Source of the DNA: Vescimonas sanitatis
GTDB lineage: Bacteria > Bacillota > Clostridia > Oscillospirales > Oscillospiraceae
Reading direction: 5' to 3'
Assembly (NCBI RefSeq): GCF_049060325.1
Contig: NZ_JBMGPW010000001.1
Location: forward strand, 434,001-498,000
Length of the DNA stretch: 64,000 nt
The translations under genes and the position numbers were made by a program. Below, one piece after another: positions 33,557 to 42,278 of this stretch (position 1 is its first letter; each line of letters opens with the position of its first letter). The notes under the pieces are model-generated. The model was not told the DNA's origin and ran no database searches. It saw only the letters and a program-made list of their open reading frames with translations.

Positions 33557-34019
33557 GGCGGATGCTGCCGTCCTCAAGGCCATTGACAAGCTGACCACGG
33601 CGCTGGAAAAGAACGCCGTCAACATCTCCGTGCCCCAGGACGCTCCCGCCCCCGTGGCTCCTGTGGCCACCCCTGTCACCCATGCCCCGGTGCCGCCGGT
33701 CACCATGCCGCCCGCTACTGTGGTCCCTACCCAGCCCACCCCTGCACCTGTGGCAACCCCTACCCCTGCACCGGCTCCTGCGGCACCTGCCCAGACTGTG
33801 GCCCCTACTAACCCCGCTCCCACTGTTCCCGTGACCACGGCCCCCACCTACACCCTTGACCAGATCGCCAAGGCCGGTGCCAGCCTGGTGGATGCGGGCA
33901 AGATGGAGCAACTGCTGGCTCTGCTGGCCAAGTATGGCGTGCAGGCCGTCACCCAGCTCCAGCCGGACCAGTACGGTGTCTTTGCCACCGAACTGCGGAC
34001 GCTGGGCGCACAGCTCTAA
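33531..34019 (+). CDS. Phage protein with Pro/Ala/Thr-rich linker
   Basis: The 162-residue protein starts at 33531 after AAGGAGG. An N-terminal helical segment (MLEMKIKIEADAAVLKAIDK, residues 1-30) and a C-terminal helical domain (YTLDQIAKAGASLVDAGKMEQLLALLAKYGV) are joined by about 70 residues of Pro/Ala/Thr. The C-terminus resembles small phage proteins found beside DUF2800 and DUF2815 genes, as here. Its function is unknown. Confidence 0.65.
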   Translation: MLEMKIKIEADAAVLKAIDKLTTALEKNAVNISVPQDAPAPVAPVATPVTHAPVPPVTMPPATVVPTQPTPAPVATPTPAPAPAAPAQTVAPTNPAPTVPVTTAPTYTLDQIAKAGASLVDAGKMEQLLALLAKYGVQAVTQLQPDQYGVFATELRTLGAQL

Positions 34020-34030
34020 GGAGGTGCCCT

Positions 34031-35269
34031 ATGCCTCCCGAAAAGCACGCCCTGCTTTCTGCCTCATCGGCATCCCGCTGGCTGAAATGCACGGCGGCCC
34101 CCCGCTTTGAGGAGCACCTGCCGGAGCGCACCAGCGAATATGCGGAGGAGGGCCGCCTGGCCCATTCCATCTGTGAGCTCAAGACCCTCAAGAAATTCAC
34201 TGTGATGACCTCCCGCACCTACACCACCCGCCTCAACAAGCTCAAAAAGGACCCGCTCTACTCTGAGGAAATGGACAAGACCAGTGACCTCTACATTGAG
34301 CACCTGATTGAGCAGGCCATGCTCTATGACAGCACGCCCACTGTGGTAGCGGAGGTGCAAGTGGACTTTGGGGAGTATGTCCCGGAGGGCTTTGGCACCT
34401 GTGACAATGTGATGATTGGCGGGGACACCCTCAGCATCACGGACTACAAGCACGGCAAGGGTGTCCCGGTGTCCGCCGTGGGCAACCCGCAGATGCGGCT
34501 CTACGCTCTGGGCGCTCTCAAGCGCTATGCCCCCGTGTTCGGCGATGCCATCAAGAAAGTCCGCATGTCCATTGACCAGCCCCGCCTTGACAGCTACACC
34601 ACCGACACTATCACCGTGGAGGAGCTGATGACCTGGGGCGAGAGCATCAAGCCCATTGCACAAAAGGCTTTCTCCGGGCTGGGTGAGTTTGTCCCCGGTG
34701 ACCACTGCCGTTTTTGCCGTGGCAAGGCTCAGTGCCGTGCCCGTGCCAACACCAATACGGCGCTGGAGGACTTCAAGGACTGCGTGCCCGCCGCCTCCGT
34801 CCCGCCTGACGCTATGGCCCCCCAGGAGTTTTCCCACATCGGCCCGCATGGGAATGAGGTGCACCCGATCCTCTCTGATGCGGAGATTGGTGACCTCCTC
34901 ATCCGTGGCAAGGAGCTGGTGGCCTGGTACAAGGACCTGGAGGAATACGCCACCAAGGCCCTACTGGATGGCAAGCCCATTGAGGGCTGGAAACTGGTGG
35001 CTGGCCGGAGCATCCGCACCTTTACGAACCAGGATGCCGCCATCCAAGCTGCCATTGCCGCCGGATATGATGAGGCCCTGCTCTATGACCGCAAGCCCAA
35101 GACGCTCTCTGAGATGGAGAAACTGATGGGCAAGGCGGAGTTTGCTGAGAAAATCGGCGGCTATGTGACCAAGCCCCTGGGTAAGCCCACGCTGGCCCTC
35201 AGCACAGACAAGCGTGAGGCCTACAACCCCGCCGCTGCTGACTTTGCCGGGGTGGCTGCCAATGAGTAA
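34031..35269 (+). CDS. DUF2800 phage nuclease (Cas4/RecB-like)
   Basis: The 412-residue protein has the DUF2800 layout. LLSASSASRWLKCTAAPRFEE opens it, EEGRLAHSICE follows, then VDFGEYVPEGFGTCDNVMIGG and ITDYKHGKG supply the PD-(D/E)xK core. A C-terminal Cys set (HCRFCRGKAQCRA) resembles the Cas4 iron-sulphur or zinc cluster. The family is expected to be a 5'-3' exonuclease acting in phage recombination or replication. The next gene starts inside its end. Confidence 0.85.
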   Translation: MPPEKHALLSASSASRWLKCTAAPRFEEHLPERTSEYAEEGRLAHSICELKTLKKFTVMTSRTYTTRLNKLKKDPLYSEEMDKTSDLYIEHLIEQAMLYDSTPTVVAEVQVDFGEYVPEGFGTCDNVMIGGDTLSITDYKHGKGVPVSAVGNPQMRLYALGALKRYAPVFGDAIKKVRMSIDQPRLDSYTTDTITVEELMTWGESIKPIAQKAFSGLGEFVPGDHCRFCRGKAQCRARANTNTALEDFKDCVPAASVPPDAMAPQEFSHIGPHGNEVHPILSDAEIGDLLIRGKELVAWYKDLEEYATKALLDGKPIEGWKLVAGRSIRTFTNQDAAIQAAIAAGYDEALLYDRKPKTLSEMEKLMGKAEFAEKIGGYVTKPLGKPTLALSTDKREAYNPAAADFAGVAANE

Positions 35270-35825
35270 GTACCAGACCTGCGCCCATTCCGCCCCATGG
35301 CAGCCACCCATCCCGCTGGATGATGAGGAAAAGGGCTACCCCGTGGGCCGTTTCTGCAAGCACGCCTGCCGCAGTATGGCGGTCATCCGTGACCCGGCAG
35401 TCTGCGAGAGCTGCACGCAGTACACAGACCCCACCAAGCTCATCACCATCAACACTGGGGACTACCATGCAGACATCTATTTTGACCGGCTGGAGGACAT
35501 GCCCCTCTCCAACATCCGCAAGGTTTTCAAGCTACTCCTGGCGGACCCGTGGAGCAATGAGGGAGCCATCCGTCAGATGACCCTCTACCTGGATGCCGCC
35601 GTGATTGAAAGCAAAGAGGCCTGGAAACAGGCCAGTATTGAGTATCAGAACGGCTGGCGCAATGTGTTCAATAAGAAAAGCCGCCTAAAAGAGGACCGCC
35701 AAAAGCTCCGGGAAAACAACCGGCTGACCGCTGCCGTAAAGCGGAGCAAAGCCCGGCATGAGCGCTGGGTGAAACTTCAAACCTGCTGGGCTGAGGCCCA
35801 GCCTGATGCAAACACCAGAGTGTAA
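35262..35825 (+). CDS. Uncharacterised phage protein between DUF2800 and DUF2815 genes
   Basis: The 187-residue protein starts at 35262, overlapping the nuclease gene by 8 bases. The N-terminal 45 residues hold Cys/His residues (CAHSAPW, CKHACRSM, CESCTQ) that could bind zinc. The rest is helical and basic. Position suggests work with the recombination proteins on either side. Confidence 0.6.
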   Translation: MSKYQTCAHSAPWQPPIPLDDEEKGYPVGRFCKHACRSMAVIRDPAVCESCTQYTDPTKLITINTGDYHADIYFDRLEDMPLSNIRKVFKLLLADPWSNEGAIRQMTLYLDAAVIESKEAWKQASIEYQNGWRNVFNKKSRLKEDRQKLRENNRLTAAVKRSKARHERWVKLQTCWAEAQPDANTRV

Positions 35826-35852
35826 TTTAACTGTAAAGGAGATCAAAAGATT

Positions 35853-36548
35853 ATGTATCAGAATGATGCCATGAAAGTCCTGACTGGTGAGGTCCGCCTC
35901 TCCTATGCCAACCTGACCACCCCCAGAGCCGCCCAGCAGGGCGGTGAGCCCAAGTATTCCGTCACCCTGCTCATTCCCAAGAGCGATGCCGCCACCAAGG
36001 CTGACATTGACGCTGCCATCCAGGCCGCCGCCAGTGATGCCCTGGCCAAGGTGTGGAACGGTGCCCGCCCGCCCATGCTCAAGGTGCCCATCTACGATGG
36101 TGACGGCGTGCGGCCCTCTGGTGTGCCCTTTGGTGATGAGTGCAAGGGCCATTGGGTGATGACCGCCTCCACCAAGAACAAGCCCCAGGTGGTGGGCATC
36201 GACAACATCAACTGCGAACTGTCCCCGGCGGACATTTACAGCGGCATGTATGGCCGTGTCACCGTCCGTTTCTTCGGTTACTCCAACAGCGGCAACAAGG
36301 GCATTGGCTGTGGTCTGGGCAATGTTCTCAAGACCCGTGACGGGGAGCCCCTGAGCGGCCAGGCCTCCGCTGCCTCCGACTTCGCCGGGCTGGGCGGCAC
36401 TCCTGCGGCCACTCCCACCTACGGTGCGGCGATGCCCGCCACCCCCGGTGCCTACGGTGTCCAGCCTGCGGCCCCCGCCGCCCCTGCTGCTCAGGTGCCC
36501 TGGGCTACCACCGGCGGCATCAACCCCATCACCGGCCAGCCCATGTAA
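35853..36548 (+). CDS. DUF2815 single-strand DNA-binding-like protein
   Basis: The 231-residue protein has VLTGEVRLSYANLTTPRA, GGEPKYSVTLLIPKSD, PIYDGDGV and SGMYGRVTVRFFGYSNSGNKGIGCGLGNV, as in DUF2815 proteins. These have an OB-fold like the Enc34 ssDNA-binding protein. The C-terminal 50 residues are Ala/Pro-rich and flexible, as in SSBs. It fits between a nuclease and the phage DNA polymerase. Confidence 0.85.
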   Translation: MYQNDAMKVLTGEVRLSYANLTTPRAAQQGGEPKYSVTLLIPKSDAATKADIDAAIQAAASDALAKVWNGARPPMLKVPIYDGDGVRPSGVPFGDECKGHWVMTASTKNKPQVVGIDNINCELSPADIYSGMYGRVTVRFFGYSNSGNKGIGCGLGNVLKTRDGEPLSGQASAASDFAGLGGTPAATPTYGAAMPATPGAYGVQPAAPAAPAAQVPWATTGGINPITGQPM

Positions 36549-36560
36549 TTGGAGGACATC

Positions 36561-38549
36561 ATGCACCATCTCAGCATTGACCTTGAAACCTATTCAAGCG
36601 TGCCGATTGCTAAGGCCGGGGCGCAAAAGTACATCTCCAGCCCGGACTTTGAAATCCTGCTCTTTGCGTACAGTGTGGATGGTGCGCCTGTTGAAATCAT
36701 TGACCTGGCACGGGGGGAACGCCTCCCCCCGTGGCTGGTCCAGGTCATCACCTCCCCGGAGTACATCAAGCACGCATACAACGCCCCCTTTGAGTGGGGC
36801 TGCCTGTCCAAGTTTTTGGGCACCCTGCCGCCGGACCAATGGCGCTGCACCATGTTCCACGGCCTCTATTGTGGCTACACAGCAGGCCTGGATGCCACTG
36901 GCAAGGCCCTGGGGCTTGCTGAGGACAAGCGCAAGCTCAACACCGGCAAGGCGCTCATCCGTTATTTTTGCGTCCCTTGCGCCCCTACAAAGGCCAATGG
37001 AGGCCGCACCCGCAACCTGCCCCAGCACGACACCGACAAGTGGGAGCTGTTCAAAGAATACTGCCGCCAGGATGTTGTGACTGAGATGGAGATTGAGCGG
37101 CGGCTCTCTGCTTTCCCCGTGCCGGACTTCGTGCAAAAGCAATGGGAAACGGACCTCATCATCAATGCCCGTGGCGTGGCCGTGGACATGGACCTGGTGA
37201 GCGGTGCCCTCTATCTGGGCAATGTGACCCGCCAAAACCTCACCCAGGAGGCCATGAAAATCTCCAAGCTGGACAACCCAAACAGCGTGGCACAGCTCAC
37301 GCAATGGCTCCAGGAGGCCATGGGAGAGGAGCTTGCGGACCTCCGCAAGGACACCGTGGCCCGCCTGCTGGGCAAGGAGGACAACAGCCCCCAGGTCCAG
37401 CGGATGCTTGAGATACGCCAAGAGCTGGGCAAGACCAGCACCAAAAAGTATGACGCTATTGAGGCCGCTGTGTGCCCAGATGGCCGTGTCCGTGGACTGC
37501 TCCAATTCTATGGAGCGAACAGGACGGGGCGCTGGGCAGGCCGCCTGGTGCAGGTCCAGAACTTGCCCCGCACTTATACAGAGCCGCTGCCGTTGGCCCG
37601 TGAGCTGGTGGAACACCGCAAGCTGGATGCCCTCCGGCTGATCTATGGCTCCGTGCCTGACACTCTCAGCCAGCTCATCCGCACCGCCTTTGTGGCCCCG
37701 GAGGGGCATGTCCTCATTGACGCTGACTTTTCGGCCATTGAGGCCCGTGTCATCTCCTGGCTGGCCGGTGAGCAATGGCGGCTGGAGGTGTTCCGCACCC
37801 ACGGAAAAATCTATGAGGCCTCTGCCTCTCAGATGTTCGGCGTGCCCATTGAGCTCATCAAAAAGGGCAATCCAGAGTATGCACTCCGGCAAAAGGGCAA
37901 GGTGGCAGAGCTGGCCCTGGGCTACCAGGGCAGCACCGGCGCACTCATCAACATGGGAGCCTTGGACATGGGCATCCCGGAGGAGGACCTGCCGGACATC
38001 GTGAGCCGCTGGCGTGAGGCCAACAAGCGCATCCGTGACCTGTGGTATTCCATGGACAATGCCGCCGTGCAGGTCATCACCCAGGGCGGCAGTGTGGGCA
38101 TCAATGGCCTGTTGCTGGCCCGTGAGTATGACTACAACCAGGGCACCGACTGTTTCACCATCCAGCTCCCCTCTGGCCGCAAGCTCTACTATGTGAGCCC
38201 CGGCATTGGTGAAAACCAATGGGGCAACCCCTCTATCTCCTACATGGGCATGGACCAGAAAACCAAACGCTGGAAACGCATCGAAACCTACGGCGGCAAG
38301 TTGGTGGAAAACTGCGTCCAGGCCATTGCCCGTGACTGTCTGGCGGACACCATTGAACGCCTGGAGGCCGCTGGCCTGCCGGTGATTTTCCACATCCATG
38401 ATGAGGTGGTCATTGACATTGCCCCCTGGGCTGATGAAGACACCATGCTGGACACGGTGGTCAACATCATGCGCCAGCCCATCCCGTGGGCCACTGATCT
38501 GCCGCTCAACGCTGATGGCTGGGTGGGCACATTCTTCAAGAAAGACTAA
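36561..38549 (+). CDS. Phage family A DNA polymerase
   Basis: The 662-residue enzyme starts at ATG 36561, after TTGGAGGA. The 3'-5' exonuclease Exo I motif is seen in LSIDLETYSS (4-13), followed by the AYNAPFEWGCL box. The polymerase domain carries motif A DADFSAIEARVISWLAGE, motif B around KGKVAELALGYQGS and motif C HIHDEVVIDI. No 5' nuclease domain is present, as usual for phage polymerases. It replicates the prophage genome with the VapE-type primase/helicase further on. Confidence 0.95.
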   Translation: MHHLSIDLETYSSVPIAKAGAQKYISSPDFEILLFAYSVDGAPVEIIDLARGERLPPWLVQVITSPEYIKHAYNAPFEWGCLSKFLGTLPPDQWRCTMFHGLYCGYTAGLDATGKALGLAEDKRKLNTGKALIRYFCVPCAPTKANGGRTRNLPQHDTDKWELFKEYCRQDVVTEMEIERRLSAFPVPDFVQKQWETDLIINARGVAVDMDLVSGALYLGNVTRQNLTQEAMKISKLDNPNSVAQLTQWLQEAMGEELADLRKDTVARLLGKEDNSPQVQRMLEIRQELGKTSTKKYDAIEAAVCPDGRVRGLLQFYGANRTGRWAGRLVQVQNLPRTYTEPLPLARELVEHRKLDALRLIYGSVPDTLSQLIRTAFVAPEGHVLIDADFSAIEARVISWLAGEQWRLEVFRTHGKIYEASASQMFGVPIELIKKGNPEYALRQKGKVAELALGYQGSTGALINMGALDMGIPEEDLPDIVSRWREANKRIRDLWYSMDNAAVQVITQGGSVGINGLLLAREYDYNQGTDCFTIQLPSGRKLYYVSPGIGENQWGNPSISYMGMDQKTKRWKRIETYGGKLVENCVQAIARDCLADTIERLEAAGLPVIFHIHDEVVIDIAPWADEDTMLDTVVNIMRQPIPWATDLPLNADGWVGTFFKKD

Positions 38550-38561
38550 ATAACTGACGAG

Positions 38562-38604
38562 CCCCCCCCCCCGCTACCAATGCGGTGGTGGGCTGAGGAG
38601 GGCT
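38562..38604 (+). repeat. Eleven-C tract in a GC hairpin before the methyltransferase gene
   Basis: AGC11 (C run 38562-38572) and GGGCT about 20 bases later form a hairpin immediately upstream of the GAGGAGG ribosome site. A sister structure follows the gene at 39285-39315. Confidence 0.6.
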
Positions 38605-38607
38605 TTT

Positions 38608-39279
38608 ATGCAAATCCTTGTTGCCTGCGAGGAAAGCCAGGCGGTCACCATAGCTTTGAGAAAGCTGGGCCATGAGGCATACAGTTGTGACCTCATCCCA
38701 TGCTCCGGCGGCCACCCTGAGTGGCACATCCAGCAAGATGTGCTCCCTCTGCTCAACGGCTACTGCTTTTTCAAGACCTGTGACGGCTCCGCACATTATG
38801 TGCTGGGGCGGTGGGACATGCTCATTGCTTTCCCACCCTGCACCTATCTTTCCAATGCCGGGGCCTGCCGCCTATATCCTCAAAAGGGGCAGCTTGACCT
38901 GGAGCGCTACCAAAAAGGGCTGGAGGGCAAGGCCTTTTTTATGAGGTTTCTGACCGCAGAGTGTCCCAGAATTGCCGTTGAAAATCCAGTGTCAAGCAAG
39001 GTTTTCCAAATGCCGCCCCATTCCCAAGAAATCCAGCCCTGGCAGTTTGGCCACCCCGTCACTAAAAAGACCCGCTTGTGGTTGATCGGACTGCCCCTTT
39101 TGGTGCCCACAGACATTGTGGAGCCGCAAGGCCCCTATGTTCCTGCTGGCACGGGACGGAAAGACAAGAGCAAGTATGGGGCCGCCAAGCGTGGCCAAGA
39201 TGCTATCAACAGGGCCAAGACTTTCCCCGGCGTGGCCGCCGCAATGGCGGAACAATGGGCCAGGCCCGTGACCACTTAA
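38608..39279 (+). CDS. DNA cytosine methyltransferase-like protein
   Basis: The 223-residue protein has an N-terminal ILVACEESQAVTIALRKLGHEAYSCD (the cofactor-binding region of C5-methylases), then FPPCTYLSNAG (Pro-Cys motif IV) and RIAVENPVSSK (ENP in place of ENV). It is shorter than full C5-methylases and lacks a target-recognition domain. This matches the short phage C5-MTase-like family. It may modify phage DNA or nucleotides. Poly-C hairpins flank it on both sides. Confidence 0.75.
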   Translation: MQILVACEESQAVTIALRKLGHEAYSCDLIPCSGGHPEWHIQQDVLPLLNGYCFFKTCDGSAHYVLGRWDMLIAFPPCTYLSNAGACRLYPQKGQLDLERYQKGLEGKAFFMRFLTAECPRIAVENPVSSKVFQMPPHSQEIQPWQFGHPVTKKTRLWLIGLPLLVPTDIVEPQGPYVPAGTGRKDKSKYGAAKRGQDAINRAKTFPGVAAAMAEQWARPVTT

Positions 39280-39284
39280 TAATC

Positions 39285-39315
39285 AGCCCCCCCCGCTGTT
39301 TGCGGAGGAAGGGCA
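39285..39315 (+). repeat. Eight-C tract hairpin before the PAPS-reductase-like gene
   Basis: CAGC8 (C run 39287-39294), CGCTGTTTGCGG and GGGC mirror the structure at 38562-38604. Confidence 0.55.
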
Positions 39316-39327
39316 TGGGAGGCACAC

Positions 39328-40041
39328 ATGAAATACATTGCATCGTGCTCCTTTGGCAAGGACAGCCTGGCCATGGTGCTCATGCTCATAGAGCGTGACC
39401 TGCCGCTGGATGAGGTGGTCTTTTATGACACCGGGATGGAGTTTCAAGCCATCTATGACCTGCGGGATGCTATGCTCCCGATATTCCAGCGGCACGGCAT
39501 CAAATACACAACGCTATACCCAGACAACCCTTTTCTCTATGACATGCTGGAGCGCCCCGTCAAGGGCCGTGAGCGGCGTGGATATGGCTGGTGCGGCGGT
39601 CTATGTCGCTGGGGCACCACCTGCAAGCTGCGGACCATTGACCAGTATGCGGAGCACCAGGGCGCAAAGGTCTATGTGGGCATCGCCGCAGATGAAACGC
39701 CAAGGCTCCAGAAAGAACGCAAGCCCTATAAGCTCTTTCCGCTTGCGGAGTTTGGCATGACTGAGGCGGACTGCCTGCAATATTGCTACTCTGCCGGATA
39801 TTTCTGGCTGGAGGGCTCCATCCGGCTCTATGACATCTTGGACCGTGTTTCCTGCTGGTGTTGCTGCAACAAAAACCTCAAGGAGCTCAGAAACATCCGC
39901 CGGTATCTCCCGGAGTATTGGGAAAAGCTGAAACACCTACAAGCCCAGTTGGAGCGCCCCATGAAAGGCTTTTACAAAGGCCAGCCCCGTGGCGTATTTG
40001 AACTGGATGAACGCTTTGCAAGAGAGGACCGTGACACATGA
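39328..40041 (+). CDS. PAPS reductase-family phage protein
   Basis: The 237-residue N-type ATP pyrophosphatase has the PP-loop CSFGKDSLAMVLML (about 6-19) and FYDTGMEF, then WCGGLCRWGTTCKLRTID and a Cys-rich SCWCCCNKN. It lacks the C-terminal ECGLH motif of true PAPS reductases. Phage members of this family are suspected of thiolation chemistry on DNA or tRNA. It overlaps thyX by 4 bases. Confidence 0.8.
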   Translation: MKYIASCSFGKDSLAMVLMLIERDLPLDEVVFYDTGMEFQAIYDLRDAMLPIFQRHGIKYTTLYPDNPFLYDMLERPVKGRERRGYGWCGGLCRWGTTCKLRTIDQYAEHQGAKVYVGIAADETPRLQKERKPYKLFPLAEFGMTEADCLQYCYSAGYFWLEGSIRLYDILDRVSCWCCCNKNLKELRNIRRYLPEYWEKLKHLQAQLERPMKGFYKGQPRGVFELDERFAREDRDT

Positions 40042-40679
40042 AAATCATTAACCCCTATACCGAAATCCTCACCCCGCTGGATGGCCAGGCCATCCTCCAG
40101 CACATTGAGCTGTGCGGGCGGGTCTGCTACAAGTCTGAGGACAAAATCACCGACACCAGCGCCGCCAAGTTTGTGGCGGGCATCATCAAGCGTGGCCATG
40201 AGGCCGTCCTGGAACACTTTGACATCACCGTCAAGTTTGTGTGTGACCGGGGCGTGTCCCATGAAATTGTCCGGCATCGCATGGCCTCCTACTGCCAGGA
40301 GAGCACCCGCTACTGCAACTATTCCAAGGAGGGCTTTGGCGGTGAAATCACCGTCATCCGCCCCTTTTACCTGGTGGAGGGCACTGAGGGCTGGCAGTAT
40401 TGGAAAGAGGCTTGCTGGACCGCAGAGCGCCGCTACTTCGAGCTGCTTAATTGGGGCTGCACCCCGCAAGAGGCCCGTGCTGTCCTGCCCACCAGCCTCA
40501 AGACTGAGGTGGTGATGACGGCCAATCTGCGGGAATGGCGGCATTTCTTCAAGCTGCGGACCGCCCCGGCGGCGCACCCGCAGATGCGTGAGGTGGCCAT
40601 CCCGCTGCTCCACCAGATGCGCTCCCAGGTGCCGGTCATCTTCGATGATATTGAGGAGGCCGCCCATGAAACTGTGTGA
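40038..40679 (+). CDS. thyX: Flavin-dependent thymidylate synthase
   Basis: The 213-residue ThyX has the signature RHRMASYCQESTRYCNY (the RHRxxSxNexSxR motif with Cys for Asn at one place), HEAVLEHFDITVKF and the C-terminal LREWRHFFKLRTAPAAHPQMRE. It makes dTMP from dUMP with FAD and methylene-tetrahydrofolate, supplying phage replication. Confidence 0.95.
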   Translation: MKIINPYTEILTPLDGQAILQHIELCGRVCYKSEDKITDTSAAKFVAGIIKRGHEAVLEHFDITVKFVCDRGVSHEIVRHRMASYCQESTRYCNYSKEGFGGEITVIRPFYLVEGTEGWQYWKEACWTAERRYFELLNWGCTPQEARAVLPTSLKTEVVMTANLREWRHFFKLRTAPAAHPQMREVAIPLLHQMRSQVPVIFDDIEEAAHETV

Positions 40680-40905
40680 CCGCTGCCCCCAGGCTGGCTC
40701 TTGCCTGTTGAACTATCTGGGCAAGGCTTGCCACAAGCTCCGTATGCAGGAGTGCCCAGAGGTGGTCCCCACCACGCTGGAGCTCATGCACAACATGGAC
40801 GCTGAGGAACTGGCCGCTTTCCTCTCCAAGACCTTTTGCCAGTCCCTTGGAAAAACGCAACTTTTGGAATGGCTCAATAAGGAGGTGCCCAATGAAACGC
40901 TCTGA
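40666..40905 (+). CDS. Small Cys-rich phage protein
   Basis: The 79-residue protein starts at 40666, inside the end of thyX. It has CDRCPQAGSCLLNYLGKAC and then a helical tail, so it could bind one zinc ion. It overlaps the next gene by 14 bases. No family is recognised. Confidence 0.6.
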   Translation: MKLCDRCPQAGSCLLNYLGKACHKLRMQECPEVVPTTLELMHNMDAEELAAFLSKTFCQSLGKTQLLEWLNKEVPNETL

Positions 40906-41230
40906 GATTTTGGAGGCCGCCCGCCGCTGTGTCTGCGGTGAGCGTGAGCAGGACTATGGCACGCCGGAGAATAACTTTGAAACCATCGGCCTGCTCTGGG
41001 GTGTCTACCTCAGAGCGGCGCACCCGGAGTATGCCAAGGTCATGCCCATCAACGGCATCACGGCCAAGGATGCCGGCACTATGCTGGCCCTGCTCAAGGT
41101 GGCCCGCATCGCCACCGGCTCCAGCCCTGACAGCTTTATTGATCTGGCGGGCTATGCGGCCTGCGCCGGTGAAATCGTGACAGAAAGGAGCTGCCCCTAT
41201 GAAAAAGCGGAAACCCAGACCCAGGAGTGA
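40892..41230 (+). CDS. DUF6378-like phage protein
   Basis: The 112-residue protein starts at 40892 with AAGGAGG upstream. The N-terminal RSEILEAARRCVCGEREQDYGTPENNFETIGLLWGVYL and later ITAKDAGTMLALLKVARIATG match the DUF6378 pattern seen in many phages. Function is unknown; a nucleotide-metabolism role is possible given the neighbours. Confidence 0.75.
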   Translation: MKRSEILEAARRCVCGEREQDYGTPENNFETIGLLWGVYLRAAHPEYAKVMPINGITAKDAGTMLALLKVARIATGSSPDSFIDLAGYAACAGEIVTERSCPYEKAETQTQE

Positions 41231-41390
41231 AAAGCCCCGAATGTGTGACCCTGGCATGTGTGACTGCTGCCAGTACATTGGTGAGGGTGACTTCATCTGT
41301 GACAAAGGCCCCGGCCAGCCGGTCCTTGTGGTTGAGGACTGGCAGCCCAATGAGAACGCCGGGCGCTGCCGGAGGGACACAAAGCGATGA
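41199..41390 (+). CDS. Small Cys-rich phage protein
   Basis: The 63-residue protein opens very basic (MKKRKPRPRSEKPR) and then has MCDPGMCDCCQYIGEGDFICD. The Cys spacing suggests a metal site. It overlaps both neighbours and has AAGGAG upstream. Confidence 0.6.
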   Translation: MKKRKPRPRSEKPRMCDPGMCDCCQYIGEGDFICDKGPGQPVLVVEDWQPNENAGRCRRDTKR

Positions 41391-41794
41391 ACAGAAAAGA
41401 GCGGCGAAACCTGCAACGCCAAGGTGTGCAGGTGCCCAAAGACCCCACACTCAACATCAAGCTCTCCGCTCTGGGCAAGTCCATAATGACCCCGGAGATG
41501 CAGATGGCCATGATGCACGAAATCAACCAGCAGTGCCTTGAGAAAGATGACTTGCTGGCTCTGGATGTGGACTGCATGGTGCTCTGGACACTGCACCGGC
41601 ACCTGGGCTTTGGGGTCAAGCGGCTCCATGACTTCTATCTGGCGATGGCCGCAGAACACCGCCGGATGCGTGACTTTTATGAAATGGATGACCTGTACCC
41701 GGAACGGCTCAAGCTCAAGGAGCTGGGTGCAGATGTCGAACAATGGCAAAAGGAGGTGCTGGCCAATGAGCCCAAAACCCTGGGAAAACGCTGA
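41387..41794 (+). CDS. Uncharacterised helical phage protein
   Basis: The 135-residue protein (MNRKERRNLQRQG) is helix-rich, with a mid-region DVDCMVLWTLHRHLGFGVKRLHDFY that recurs in phage proteins of Firmicutes. It starts within the stop region of the previous gene (4-base overlap). No function is known. Confidence 0.65.
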   Translation: MNRKERRNLQRQGVQVPKDPTLNIKLSALGKSIMTPEMQMAMMHEINQQCLEKDDLLALDVDCMVLWTLHRHLGFGVKRLHDFYLAMAAEHRRMRDFYEMDDLYPERLKLKELGADVEQWQKEVLANEPKTLGKR

Positions 41795-41978
41795 GGGCTA
41801 CGCAGACCCAACGGCATACAACGCCATCAAGAAAGTGTCCGCAGAGGGGCATGAGGCGCTGGATGCCAAGGTCAACACTCTCATCAAGGTCCTCAAGTTT
41901 ATCATTGCGGAAAGCGGCTTTGAGCTGGCGGCCCGCATTGAGCTCCGGGACCGCAAGACAGGGAGGTTTTTTAGATGA
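41766..41978 (+). CDS. Small phage protein
   Basis: The 70-residue protein starts at ATG 41766 after AAAGGAGGT, overlapping the previous gene by 29 bases. Sequence PWENAEGYADPTAYNAIKKV and a C-terminal basic tail show no known domain. Confidence 0.6.
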   Translation: MSPKPWENAEGYADPTAYNAIKKVSAEGHEALDAKVNTLIKVLKFIIAESGFELAARIELRDRKTGRFFR

Positions 41979-42268
41979 CCAAATGCGAAACGGCAATCTG
42001 CCAGCTTGCGGTGAATGTCTATGGCAAGACCAGCCAGTGCACGGTCTGCATGGAGGAGATGGCAGAGCTCACCAAGGAGCTCTCCAAAAACCTCCGTGGC
42101 CAGGACAACGCCGCCCACATCGCTGAGGAGATCGCTGATGTTGAAATCATGCTGGAACAGCTCAAGCTCATGTTTAGCATCCGTGATGAGGTGACCCAGC
42201 AGCGCACCGTCAAGCTCCAGCGGCTTGACAACCGCATTTCTCAATCCCTGATACATCCGAAACCGTGA
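41975..42268 (+). CDS. MazG-like nucleotide pyrophosphohydrolase
   Basis: The 97-residue all-helical protein contains MEEMAELTKELSK and later AEEIADVEIMLEQL, the paired EExxE/ExxD metal-binding helices of MazG-like NTP pyrophosphatases. It may trim non-canonical or host nucleotides. It is shorter than cellular MazG, as phage forms are. Confidence 0.8.
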   Translation: MTKCETAICQLAVNVYGKTSQCTVCMEEMAELTKELSKNLRGQDNAAHIAEEIADVEIMLEQLKLMFSIRDEVTQQRTVKLQRLDNRISQSLIHPKP

Positions 42269-42278
42269 GGTGTGACCC

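Noticed and set aside
39328..40041. Part of a Dnd phosphorothioation system
   Set aside because: The PP-loop and Cys residues recall DndC, but no DndB, DndD or DndE homologues are present, and the gene sits in a phage nucleotide-metabolism block.
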